Origin: Artemia franciscana
Lineage: Eukaryota; Arthropoda; Branchiopoda; Anostraca; Artemiidae
Direction of reading: 5' to 3'
Assembly (NCBI RefSeq): GCF_032884065.1
Contig: NC_088866.1
Span: 59,231,866-59,295,865, forward strand
Length of the DNA: 64,000 nucleotides
Part shown: positions 41,001 through 51,661 of the stretch, in pieces
How the letters are laid out: every line of letters starts with the position of its first letter
Position numbering within the stretch: position 1 is the stretch's first letter
Position numbers and translations under genes: made by a program
Notes under the pieces: model-generated
Seen by the model: the letters and a program-made list of their open reading frames with translations, nothing else
Told to the model about the DNA's origin: nothing
Database searches by the model: none

Positions 41001-41918
41001 ATGACACTGAAGTCCCATTTCTTAACTTACAAATCGATATACCAAGTAAGGTCTAGACAACTATCTAAGTCAAACTACCCATAAGCAAATCAAATAAACA
41101 TTTAAATAAACACTATAAATATTACCAAACTTGTGTAAAACGTAAACAGTAAAGTACTATGGGGTGAAAGAATGAAATTAATTTTAATTTGGACGACTGA
41201 TAATACACCAAATCAATTAGTGAAATTGGCAGAGACATAAAGATTATGGCAGGGGTGTGAAAGCAAGAAACATAAACTTAGTGATAAAAAATAAAAGAAT
41301 GTTCCAATAGTGATTTATGCAATTAACCTAGTGACAAATTTCGACATATGTGCCAGTAGTGATTTTATTATGATGTAATTTTAATCCAATTTTGACACTT
41401 TAATGTTTTCGAATACTTTGGATCAGTTGGAAATCACAGTTCAATTATAAAGAAAAAAAAATAATTTCGATTAAAAAAATACAATTGAAACTAGATATTC
41501 ACAGAGTAAATCCATGTTTTTGCTCAAGTTCTTTATATTAATGTGAGGTGTAGCAGTATAATTTAAAAAATTCTAGGAGTAAGAAGAAAATAAAAAAAAT
41601 ACACAATGTAACACCATAGATGTGGTTAAATAGTCATTTTGTAGTAAGGGAATTATTAAAGCAACCTTTAAATTGCCATAAAGAATTCTTAGGAAACATA
41701 AAATTTTAAGGAGATTAGACTGAATAATGAGGACATCATTTTACAGCAGGAAGGGGGGGGGGGTATGCGACATACAGGCCTACAATTTCCCCCTATAAAA
41801 CTCAGGACCGAATTCTCATCTATTTTCCCTTAAGAAAATTTGAAAACAAGATTCTTTAGTCTATATCTATATAAACATTCGAAGATTTTAAAGTTAAATT
41901 TTTTATTCTATAGAATAC

Positions 41919-42287
41919 ATGTTTCGAGTATGGTTTCGATTTGTTTGTTATTCCTGCAACGGCAAACAAGTGTACCTCTTAGGACTACCCAATAAGAATC
42001 TAGTTTCCACAAAAGAAGGTCAACTAATTTATTTGACCTCTGCACCAAATAAGAAAATCCTGGTAATTCCACAAAGGAATGGCTTACTACTGAAGTGGGA
42101 AATGCCTGTTTGGTTGCGAAAGCACAATGCCCTTTTTGGAGCAAGTAGACTGCACATTAAATATAGGATTAGCACCCACACCGAAAAACTTTCGTCGGGA
42201 GAAAAGTTCAGTTTTTGTGTAGGTCAAGTTCTAACATCTCGACAGGATAGTCAATTTGTGGAAAAACAAAACCTTTGCTTAAGTTAA
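41919..42287 (+). CDS. Uncharacterised 122-residue open frame, repeat module X3
   Basis: Counterpart of the 23365 frame, fully open, with VIPQRNGLLLKWEMPVWLRK and a SRQDSQFVEKQNLCLS end that matches it closely. Being open in both large copies is weak evidence for selection, or for recent duplication. No known domain. Confidence 0.35.
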   Translation: MFRVWFRFVCYSCNGKQVYLLGLPNKNLVSTKEGQLIYLTSAPNKKILVIPQRNGLLLKWEMPVWLRKHNALFGASRLHIKYRISTHTEKLSSGEKFSFCVGQVLTSRQDSQFVEKQNLCLS

Positions 42288-43076
42288 AGTACCATACCTG
42301 ACAATTTGTATGTAAGTACTGAATTAAATCGAATGTTTGTTAATCGTCCTTGTTTATGAATCTAAGCACCAAGCACAGTTTCCATAGTCTTTATGGTACG
42401 CCGTCAAGGCAATCTACACAACATAGGATACCCAAATATTACTAAGATGATTCCATCACCCGGATCCTTGGGGACTATTAACGGTGTCCTTATGTTCGAA
42501 TTCCTCCATTATTTAGTTCTCATGACATAATCTCGATTTGAATACCCCTTATGTTATGCCGACTTTAAGCTCCCAAGACTCAAAGAAAACTCCCAGCAAC
42601 ATCACTCATAAATAAACCCCCTCAGTAACATCACTTATAAATAAACTCCCCACCCCGTAACATTTGGCGTGGCCTTTAGGATAAGTAATTGAAATCAGGT
42701 GTAGAATTGATTTCAATTATAGGAGTATAATTAAAATCAGGTATTTACGTGTAAGCCCATTTGTTGTTCAAGTGCTTTATATTAATGTGAGGTGTAGGAG
42801 TATTATTTCAAAAATTGTTGGAGTAAGAACAAAAATAATAAAAAATACACAATGTAACACTACGAATGAGGTTAAATAGTCATTTTGTTGTAAAAGACTT
42901 ATCATTCTACAGCGTGAAGGGGGAAATGTGACGAACAGGCCAGCAGTTCCCCCCTATAAAATTCAGGACCGAACTGTCATTTATTTTCCCTTAAGAAAAT
43001 TTCAAAATAAGATTCTTTAGTCTATATCCATATAAACTTTTCGAAGATTATAAAGTTAAATTCTTCATTATATAAA

Positions 43077-43470
43077 ATGCATGCTTTGAGCATGTTTTCA
43101 ATTTGTTTGTCATTCTTCCAACGGCTATCAAAACTGTTCATTTTTGGAATAGCCAAAAAGAATCTAGTTTCTAAGAAAAGGCAACTAGTTTATACGATCT
43201 CTGCACCAATTAAGAATATCCTGGTAATTCCACAAAAGAATGGCTTATTATGGGAGTGGGAAATGCCTGTTTGGTGGCGAAAGCACAAAACCCTTTTTGG
43301 AGGAGGTCAACTGCGCAATTAAATACAGGATTAGCGTCCACACCGAAAAAGTTTTGCTGGGCAAAAAAAGTTCAGTTTTTGAGATAGTCAAGTTTTAACA
43401 TCTAGACAGGATAGTCAATTTGTAGAACAATCAAACCTTTGCTAAAGCTGAAATTGATGTACTTTATATG
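43077..43470 (+). pseudogene. Repeat module X4, broken copy
   Basis: The 81-codon frame (43077-43322) keeps IPQKNGLLWEWEMPVWWRKH, then stops after GGGQLRN. Sequence related to the rest of the module continues to about 43470. Confidence 0.5.
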
Positions 43471-43539
43471 ACAATTTGTATGTAAGTACTGAAGTAGAGA
43501 GGTTGTAAAGAGATCATTGTGTCATGTGGGATCAGCAAT

Positions 43540-44570
43540 GGCTCAAGCTAATCATGGCAGTATGACAGAAATTAGCGAAGTTTTACCAAGTGACATTAAG
43601 AAAGAGGTTGTAAGTCAGACCCTGTCATGTTTCCTAAGCTTTACGATGGCTTGATGAGTATTTTTCCAAGCATTTCGGTATCATTTAAGCTCAAATCTGA
43701 CTTTGAAGAATCTTGCTCCTTATCTATTACTGATGAAGAAGTAATGAAGAAATCAGATAAAAAAGATCATTTGAAAGGCGAGATGGAGAAATGACAAGAA
43801 GAAAATAGAACCATTGAAGGAAATAATGATGAACCTGGTGAAAGTTAGGAGTATTGGCAAAGTGAAGACGGTTGAAACAAGCTGTGGTGTGTTTGCCAGA
43901 CCCAACATAACAATCAATTTATGGTTTGCTGTGACTGTTGTGACGAGCGGCTTCATGGACTATGTGTCGGAGTTACTAGGAATCTTGGGGAAATAAGTGA
44001 GACATAGATTTGCCCTCTCTGCAGAGAAAAGTGGAGGAAAACAAAGACACACACAAAATAACTGCTTGCCATCCAGCAAACACCCTACAAAACAGTTCAA
44101 GTTGCTAGATCCATGGAGGAGTAAGGATTCTACCCCTTCAAACGAGGACGTAAAGCGAGAAAAAAGGGCAATTCAAATCAAGGATCAAAACTTGAAAAGA
44201 ATACTCCGGTGGCAGCAAAATATCATGTAAGCACTTCGTTGATACCAAAAGATAATGGAAGGCAAACTGACAGACTTTATAAAGACCTCTTGTCTAATGA
44301 AATAATCAAATGGCAAGCTCTCAGAAAAGATAAAACTCCTACAGATAACGATGCTTGGCCAATGTCAAAAACCAGAAGGGGGTCAAAGAATAGCAAAGAC
44401 GCTTCTAATGAAAATTCTGTGTTTGAAATGGCTACAGGGCGCAAAAACCATTACGAAACATCCATGGCATCACCTATACCAAAAACAGGCTTACTTTTGC
44501 AAGATGACGAGCCTTGTCGTCAGTTACTGGTAACCACTCCCCAGGCAGTTAACCAAGATAATTGATTGTC
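43540..44570 (+). pseudogene. PHD-finger protein pseudogene, copy B
   Basis: The PHD finger at about 43880-44030 keeps the leading pair as CVC, then HNNQFMVCCDCCDE, HGLCVGVTR and ICPLC, so all eight zinc ligands can be placed. In copy A the first ligand is lost. A TGA precedes NKLWCVC, and a TAG at 44005-44007 sits before ICPLC, the same codon that is TAA in copy A. A lysine-rich open frame (44209-44565) follows, corresponding to the broken one in copy A. The nearest match I can name is the DIDO1/PHF3-type PHD; a LINE ORF1 PHD is an alternative. Confidence 0.55.
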
Positions 44571-44833
44571 CTGGTTAATCTGCAATATGGATTAGACTGT
44601 TTTTGTAGAAAAGGAAACGAAATATCTCTGAGTCATCATAGTGTGATCTTCATCGTAGTTTACAGCACAAGCGCAGCAGCATATACCAAAAAAATACTGT
44701 GCGGTCTGGATTGCAATCCATTTGATTGCCCTGGCTATAGACTCATTGTCAGATTCAATTCTGAAAAGATGTAGGTCGGGAAGAATCATCAGTGATTTTA
44801 AGTTAATTTTCATATTGTTACATTTTCATTTTT

Positions 44834-45050
44834 TGTATCGTTTTCAATATATAAGTAGGTTTGAAGTGCTTTATTTTAAAACTTCTTTTCAGACAGCCCT
44901 CTCTCCTTTTTTCTACCTAACTCTTTCGTAGTTTCCTTGAGGCTCAAAATTTCCTTTAGTTGTAATAGTGGAAAATAGGGTAAGAGGTGGCAATCTAGTT
45001 GCCTTCCTGTCACTTTGACCCTGAAAAAGGACAGTGGAATTTCTTATGTC
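44834..45050 (+). repeat. Dispersed repeat D, copy 2
   Basis: It follows PHD copy B without a gap: GTATCGTTTTCAATATATAA, then CTTCTTTTCAGACAGCCC, ending TTTGACCCTGAAAAAGGACA. See copies at 40797 and 50858. Confidence 0.7.
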
Positions 45051-45400
45051 TAATACAATGAGGGCTCTCAAAAGTTTATACGACCACACTCTCCATAAAA
45101 ACCTTATATATTCAGCGGAAAAACTTAAAATCAGTGTTCTGAGGGCTCGGGGGAAAGGTCGATTCTCAAAGATTATCTTACTGGACCCTCTAACTACGCT
45201 GAAAAAGATGGCTATGTAAAAATTTTGATTGGGTGTTTTTAGGGATATGATGGGTGTGGGGAAAGTGTGGTTGCCCTCCAATTGCTTCCGAATATTTAAA
45301 AGGATGTAGAGCTTTGAATTCACAATTAAACAAGTTCCTTTCGAAGTTTCTACGACAACTCCTTCTGTAAAAAGTACCCCTGGTTAAAAAATACACCCAT
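45051..45400. other. No confident gene
   Basis: A 61-codon frame on the plus strand (45034-45219) has no features I recognise. Confidence 0.3.
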
Positions 45401-45405
45401 ATCAG

Positions 45406-45666
45406 TTAGGTGCCTCTAGCTAAAATAACTAAAAATAGCAAAAATGGAACGAGCAAACAAAGAATGCACAGGTAATTGACATTAGAAAAAATAGATGACA
45501 AACGGTCATACCACGTAGATGGATAAAGACACTCACTACTTAGCGTATCACTTCTGATCGACCAAGACTTGATAACATTTCGCCATTTTCTTTCTGACAC
45601 AGGAAAATACATAGGTCTACAGCAATAATACATCGACTTAAGATATTTCTTATATTTACTACACAT
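45406..45666 (-). CDS. Uncharacterised 86-residue frame with C-terminal membrane segment
   Basis: The frame has a Trp/Tyr-rich region (STWYDRLSSIFSNVNY) followed by a 20-residue hydrophobic stretch (LCILCLLVPFLLFLVILA) ending in a short polar tail. The arrangement recalls the C-terminus of a type I membrane glycoprotein. A similar layout lies in the opposite strand at 46271-46654. Without homology this stays a description only. Confidence 0.25.
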   Translation of the reverse strand: MCSKYKKYLKSMYYCCRPMYFPVSERKWRNVIKSWSIRSDTLSSECLYPSTWYDRLSSIFSNVNYLCILCLLVPFLLFLVILARGT

Positions 45667-45839
45667 CTAACGCTTAGGGTCCGATAAAATTCCAGAATAT
45701 AGTCAATCACATCCAATCTATTCTTTTAAGCACAGCTTACTTTTATTTTTCAATATTTTTAAATTAGGGTCTAAAGACTAAATAAGCTTTTCCGAACCAT
45801 ATCTAACCAGGGGCACTTTTACCCACATCGATTTTTTCC

Positions 45840-46654
45840 AGGAAGCACTATTGCGTAGCTGTAGACAAACTTCCTCATGAGCTTCGTACCAGAAGCATAA
45901 TATATGCTAATTGATCAAGACAGAAGAAAATATGCACTAGCAAAGGTCCAGGAATTAAAAGAATGCGTTTCATTTCAAAACTTAGTATACCAACTGACAT
46001 TACCCATATACAATATAAAAATAGGATCAGGTACGCTAGATCTCTTTCTAAAAGAATCACAACAACAAAATATTCCCAATTCATGTGAAGCTCTAATAAT
46101 AAACATTAAATGAAAAAGTTTTATCAATTTAAAAAACGATTAATGGTTATTCAATGTAACAAAAAGACGGTAGGAACTCTATCCTACTACAACAATACAG
46201 AGAAAATTTAACCCAGTTACCAAACTGAACTATTACTAAAGGACGTTGGAACAATTACCACTAAACAAGGTTGCCAACTTGTAACCAAAGAGATAACTGT
46301 GCAAACATCCTTGATCACAATGAGCAAAAACATCATGAGCCCAAAGATAATAAAGTTTTTTGGAATAAATGTGTATTGACAATCCCAAATATAAACAACG
46401 AAGAATCAAAAACATCCATTTGGCCAGAAATAGAGAAAATCAAAGGTACAACGCAATTCACAAAAATAAAGGAGGCATTAGACTTACAAATACTCCTGTT
46501 CACTAATGAAGAACAAAGACTGAAATATATAAAAAATCAGTATGGGTTATTTTCACCAAATTCCTGGTACAATATTATATTTACAATATTTATGCTTTTT
46601 CTGATTTTGCTGACAATAAGAGGACTAGTAATATTAAAAAATGGAAAGCTCTAA
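45840..46654 (+). pseudogene. Possible envelope-like membrane glycoprotein remnant
   Basis: Plus-strand pieces at 45904-46113 and 46271-46654 are separated by stops. The second ends with a short polar stem, SPNSWYNIIF, and a hydrophobic segment TIFMLFLILLTIRGLVI followed by a basic tail. Direct repeats resembling LTRs start about 100 bp downstream. This order (glycoprotein-like frame, stop, LTR) fits an old endogenous retroelement with an env-like gene, but no fusion peptide or cleavage site is visible to me. Low certainty. Confidence 0.25.
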
Positions 46655-46754
46655 ATAGTGAGAAGAACAAAACCCAAACATGATAAAATATCGGAACAGG
46701 AAATGCATCAATTTAACCCTACTGCCCCCGATGATATCCAAGCCATTAGAACTG

Positions 46755-47205
46755 GGAGGATATAAAAATACTAGAGGATTAAGAGTTCGTCTCCTGTACA
46801 TTCATACATCCTGTCGCTATAGTAAAGACATATTACTGATGTATATTAGCTGAAAGGCTATGACACAATAAACTTTGTTTCGTTTTCAACACAATTACAT
46901 CAGAAATATAGAACGCTTGGCAGAAAATATTATATTTAAAATAAAGACCTCTAACAATTACCGAGGACTTATCCATTTTTATAGAAATACAAGAGAATTA
47001 AAAGGTTGTCTCCTGTATATTCAAATATCCTGTCCCTAAGCCAAAGAATATTGCTGATATATGTTAGTTCACAGGCTACGACACAATAAATTGTGTTTCT
47101 TTTCGAGACAATCATGCATCAAAAATATAAAGCATTCGAAAAAATAGAATAGGTAAAATTAACACCTTTAATATTTACCATGTATTTAATCATTTTTTTT
47201 AGAAA
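46755..47205 (+). repeat. Two LTR-like direct repeats of about 215 bp
   Basis: The block at 46755-46970 and the block at 46985-47200 share GTCTCCTGTACATTCA-like, ATCCTGTC, GACACAATAAA and GTGTTTCTTTTCG-like motifs in the same order with about 25 percent divergence. AATAAA and a TATAAAAATA near 46762 would fit LTR signals. They may also be a simple tandem duplication. Confidence 0.45.
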
Positions 47206-47439
47206 TGTGCTCCTATATACACATATCACAGCCGTATTATGTAATTAGTGTTGAAATAATAATTATATTACTCGTTCATAAATATGTGCTATATTACTCT
47301 TTTATAATTATAATATTCTCTGAAGATTAGTCTTTAATAATTTTTTCTATATAAATTCTGTTATAATAATGTTACGCATTGTTATATGTCATTTTGCGTA
47401 TTAAGAATGTATCCTACCAATAAATTTTTATTATAGGAA

Positions 47440-47721
47440 TTGGCAAGCTCAAACACTGACATAAGATGCATTATGGTCAAAGATCAAAAATGTGTAAAAC
47501 CTACTATAATTTATCATCCACAAAAGAATGCGAGAAAAATCACGCAATTGATTCTTCCCAACAGCTGCACAACGAAGATAAAACACTTCAATGATACCAG
47601 TAATGTAGGTGAAAGTACCAACTGCTATCTTACAATCATCTCTAATCCCATCAAAAAACCGTACAAGCCAAAGAAGGAAACGTATTCAGCTGAGAAGATA
47701 CACCCACCACACATTGTGTAA
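47440..47721 (+). CDS. Uncharacterised 93-residue open frame
   Basis: Basic, with four cysteines and repeated KP motifs (NPIKKPYKPKKETYS near the end). No signal peptide, membrane segment or domain is recognised. Its codon content is similar to the surrounding AT-rich DNA, so it may be chance. Confidence 0.2.
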   Translation: MASSNTDIRCIMVKDQKCVKPTIIYHPQKNARKITQLILPNSCTTKIKHFNDTSNVGESTNCYLTIISNPIKKPYKPKKETYSAEKIHPPHIV

Positions 47722-47829
47722 GCACCAACAGAACCATGAACATCAATAGATCACCTGCAACAAACTATATAGCATTCAAACATTGGCAACATCAGAAACA
47801 TGTATGAACATTGAAAAATAACAATATAA

Positions 47830-48890
47830 GTCCCAATTCTATTTTACTTATAAATCGATAAACCAAGTAAGGTCTTGGCAACTATCTAAGTTAAACTACC
47901 CTTAAGCAAATCTAAATAAACATCTAAAAACATGCTATAAGCATTACCGAACTTGTGCAGAACGTAAACATTAAAGCATTATGGGTTAAAGAACTAAAAG
48001 GTAATATTAATTTGGACGAATTATGATACACCAAATCAGTTAGTGAAATGGGCAGGGAAATGAAAATTATGGCAGGGGGTGTGAAAGGAAGGAACATTAT
48101 AAACTTAGTGATAAAAAATAAAAGAATATGTCAATAGTGATTTATAAAATTAACCTCTTAACGAATTACGACAAATGTGCCAGTAGTGATTTTATTATGT
48201 TGTAATTTTAATCCAATTGTGACACTTTAATCTTTTCGAAAACTTTGGATTAATTGGAAATCACAGTTAAATTATACAACAAAAAATTAATCACGATTTA
48301 AAAAAAATGAAACTAGGTATTCAGAATGTAGACCCATATATTTGTTCTAGTGCTTTATATTGATGTGAGGTGTAGGAGTATAATTTAAAAATTCTAGGAG
48401 TAAGAACAAAATGAAAAGACATTATAACACTATGGATGTGGTTAAATAGTCATTATGCGATAAGGAAATTATAAAAATAACCTTTAATAAACAATAAAGA
48501 ATTTTAAGGAAACATAAAATTTAAAGGAGATTAGTCTGAATGATGGGGGCATCATTCTTCAGCGGGAAGGAGGATATGTGACATACAAGGCTTTAATTCC
48601 CCCCTATAAACTTCAGGACCGAATTCTCATTTATTTCCCCTTAAGAAAATTTCTAAATAAGATTCTTTAGTTTATATCCATATAAACATTCGAAGATTTT
48701 AAAGTTAAATTCTTTGTTCTATAAAATACATGCTTTGAGCATGGTTTCGATTTGTTTGTTATTCTTGCAACGGCAAACAAATGTGTTCCTTTTTGGACTA
48801 GCCAATAAGAATCTAGTCTCTACAAAAAATTCAACTAGTTTATTTGACATCTGCGCCAAATAAGAAAATCCTGGTACTTTCACTAAGGAA
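47830..48890 (+). repeat. Partial segmental copy C with truncated module X5
   Basis: It matches 41010-42080 from the ATCGATA-containing start through ACATACAAGGCTTTAATTCC-like and TTTTGGACTAGCCAATAAG motifs, then stops at about 48890, a third of the way into the module X frame. The frame itself is broken. Confidence 0.65.
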
Positions 48891-50455
48891 TTACAAAATT
48901 AATGTTGCGTTTTGTATAACATTAATAATCTATCAAAATCTAACAGCATCAATGAAAAAAAGGCTTTCCCCTTCATAGAAAATTTCACTATGTAAGGTTT
49001 CTGCCACAAAAAAACAACTACCTCCTCTCAGTAAATTCTAATTGGAGTCAGTAAGCTACTTTTTAAGAAGTTTCCATATCTTTTAAATCTTTGCTTACAA
49101 CATCTTCTCATCGCAGATGAAATGTTTTTTATTAAGCCTAGACAGTTTGCCAAAAAGGACAACCTTTGGCAGTATGTCATCCTTCATCCAAGCAACACAC
49201 CCTGGCCATCGTATACTTTTTCATTATAGCCTTAAAAAGCAGGATTTAAATCTAAACCAATATATATTATGGCCAAAATAGGGACAGTTACTTTTGTTTA
49301 GCAATGATAAATTTTAATTCAAGCTACTTGCCTGGTAATTATGTAGTTTCCACCATTATATAGCTAGAATAAAAATGAATAGCCTATATTACTTAATGCC
49401 TTTTTTACCATTTAATAATTCAATAATCACTTCAGAAGGAAATTACATGTTGAGCCTTTAAGGTGGTCCTAACAGTTAAAATAGTGCACAGTATCCAAAA
49501 GTTTAAAAATTAATTTTTTTAAACTATCTTGGGAAGAAAATCCAACCATTTGAAGATGACTGAAACAGAGTAATTAGTAATTAGGCTACTATTTTCATTA
49601 GTCATAACAGTAAAATGTTGCTTTGAAAACAAAATAGTAAGGATTTTCAAAAAGATCCTGAAACTTCTATATGTAACCTATGCCTAAGGTAGCATAGGCT
49701 GTTTCATAGGTATCTCAACAATCTCTGAATTAAAAACTACTGGCTTATTTATTTTGAAGGGGAATAGGCCAGTTTATTTAAAAAAATGAAAAAAAAATAC
49801 AAAAATTGGCCAAGAATTTACGGCCAGACTACCAGGAATTAGTATATATCTTGCTACATCTGATAATCCACAATGCTGACTTCTTTATTATTTTATGTTC
49901 CTTTCTTTCTTAATAAGTAGTTGCTTAAAATTTAATATAGATGGCAAAGCAAATAAAGCAAATTCAAGGGAAATAGAAGGTCGTTTGATAGCATAGCATA
50001 TATTAAATGCAAAAACTAACCATTGATGTATTTAATATATGGTATGCTTTACCCCCCTCCCCTAATGTGCAAATATATAGCCCAAACTTTTGATAAAGGT
50101 AATGAAAGAAAACAAAATATGAGGAAATTTTAAAACTTTATTAGGAAAACAAGACCAAAGACGACCATTGATTAACCCAGAGATAGATGAAAGAATTATA
50201 GTAACAAATGGTATTCTACTTTTAGAAAACCACATATTGACACGCAAATTGACAACTTTCAAACGTGACCTAATGTTACACTTCCAATAATGTAGCTTCT
50301 CATAAGAGTACAATATCATAGTGTGTCCATTGACTCATTTTTTGTTTTGGGCAACAACCCCTTCTCCTGGAGAAATATAATTGCCTGTTCCTTGGTCCCT
50401 GTCAAAGTCCAAGTTTTAACTTGAACATCAATGGTGAGACACTATTTTTTATTAA
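48891..50455. other. No gene seen
   Basis: About 1.5 kb of AT-rich sequence. An 85-codon minus-strand frame at 50062-50319 is alone, hydrophobic and without recognised motifs. Confidence 0.4.
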
Positions 50456-50580
50456 GAGTATAATTAAGTATAATTAAGAGAATTACTTTTGAACAAGAAA
50501 AATTAAGAGAATTCCTTTTGAACAAGTAAATTAAGAGAATTACTTTTGAACACAAATAATATTAACGTTAATTTTAGAAA

Positions 50581-50790
50581 ATGAAGCTCATAACAATTTT
50601 GATGACCATTTTTACTCATACAAATGCACAGGACATCGTAAAACATGGAGTATTATTCTAGCACGCATATTTGCTTCTAAAAAGTAACAATATGTGGAAA
50701 ATATTCATGAAACTAGATCTTAAACCGTTCAAAACATTATTCCAACAAGTAATGAGACTGAAGAAAAATATCAACGTATTAAAGGAATCC
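50581..50790 (+). pseudogene. Small secreted-protein pseudogene, copy B
   Basis: The ATG at 50581 opens MKLITILMTIFTHTNAQ, nearly identical to copy A at 14560. After KHGVLF an in-frame TAG stops it at 26 codons. Homology to copy A runs on through VMRLKKNINVLKESF to about 50790, and the preceding 120 bp also match. In copy A the A-run after the signal peptide is the break; here it is the TAG. The two copies are therefore independent wrecks of one gene. Confidence 0.5.
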
Positions 50791-50850
50791 TTTAAGGATT
50801 CCTTTAAGGATTCCTTTAATCCTTAGGAATCCTAAGGATTCTTAAAAGGA
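50781..50850. repeat. Short palindromic GGAATCC/GGATTCC repeats
   Basis: AAGGAATCCTTTAAGGATTC, with repeated CTTTAAGGATTC steps and an AATCCTTAGGAATCCTAAGGA core, can fold into several hairpins. It sits at the junction between the secreted-gene copy and inverted repeat D. Confidence 0.6.
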
Positions 50851-50857
50851 ACCCTCA

Positions 50858-51210
50858 TTGTATTAGACATAAGAAGTTCCACTGTCCTTTTTCAGGGTCA
50901 AAGTGACAGGAAGGCAAACTAGATTGCCACCTCTTACCCTATTTTCCACAATTACAACTAAAGGAAATTTTGAGGCTCAAGGAAACTAAGAAAGAGTTAG
51001 GTAGAAAAAAGGAGAGAGGGCTGTCTGAAAAGAAGTTTTAAAATAAAGCAGTTCAAACCTACTTATATATAAAAAAACGATACAAAAAATGAAAATGTAA
51101 CAATATGAAAATGAACTTAAAATCACTGATGATTCTTCCCGACCTACATCTTTTCAGAATTGAATCTGACAATGAGTCTATAGCCAAGGCAATCAAATAG
51201 ATTGCAATTC
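50858..51210 (-). repeat. Dispersed repeat D, copy 3 with PHD-module 3' sequence, inverted
   Basis: The complement of 44705-45060: it ends (minus strand) with the GACCCTGAAAAAGGACAGTG motif and an ATGTCTAATACAATG tail shared with copy 2. It is inserted within a sequence that in copy A (14460-15070) is continuous, since both flanks match that region. Confidence 0.7.
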
Positions 51211-51660
51211 ACAAGTCGAAATTATAATGCTTCATTATATTAGCAATTGTTATATTAGTAATTAAATGTAAATATGAATATACTGTTTTCCCTGGATCAT
51301 AAGCAATTAGACCGTATACTGTGAAATTTAGATTATATTTAAGGCGTATTCTGCCGTTCAATTTTCAAGCAATATTTATTGTTTAGATTTGAGAAAACTG
51401 AAATACCGAATCTTTGAAAATACTAAGTTTACGAAAGCAAGATTTAATATCAAATTTTTAAATATCAAAAGAGGATTTCAGTTTTGAATATTTAAACCAA
51501 TATCAGAAAAAAATTAGTACCCCAGAACACTAAATCAGTCTGCAACTATTTCTTATATAATTTGAGAAAAATTACATTTTCAATTTTTTTGTTTTTTTAT
51601 TGAAATTTATCGTTCATAATAAACAATATTATGCTGAATTTAGGTTTTACAGAATCTACA
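51211..51660. other. No gene seen
   Basis: The first 50 bp match 15015-15065 (TTATATTAGCAATTGTTATA). The rest is AT-rich without frames. Confidence 0.4.
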
Positions 51661-51661
51661 A

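Larger units (their letters stand above)
41010..44833 (+). repeat. Segmental duplication, copy B (longer form)
   Basis: The stretch 41770-44833 parallels copy A at 23216-26289. It adds upstream sequence (41010-41770) that is also found at 47830-48560, including AAACTACCCATAAGCAAATC-like and TTTGGACGA motifs. It holds modules X3 and X4 and PHD pseudogene copy B. Confidence 0.75.

Noticed and set aside
50062-50319. 85-residue minus-strand frame as a gene
   Set aside because: It is isolated and hydrophobic, and matches no motif; a chance frame in AT-rich DNA is more likely.
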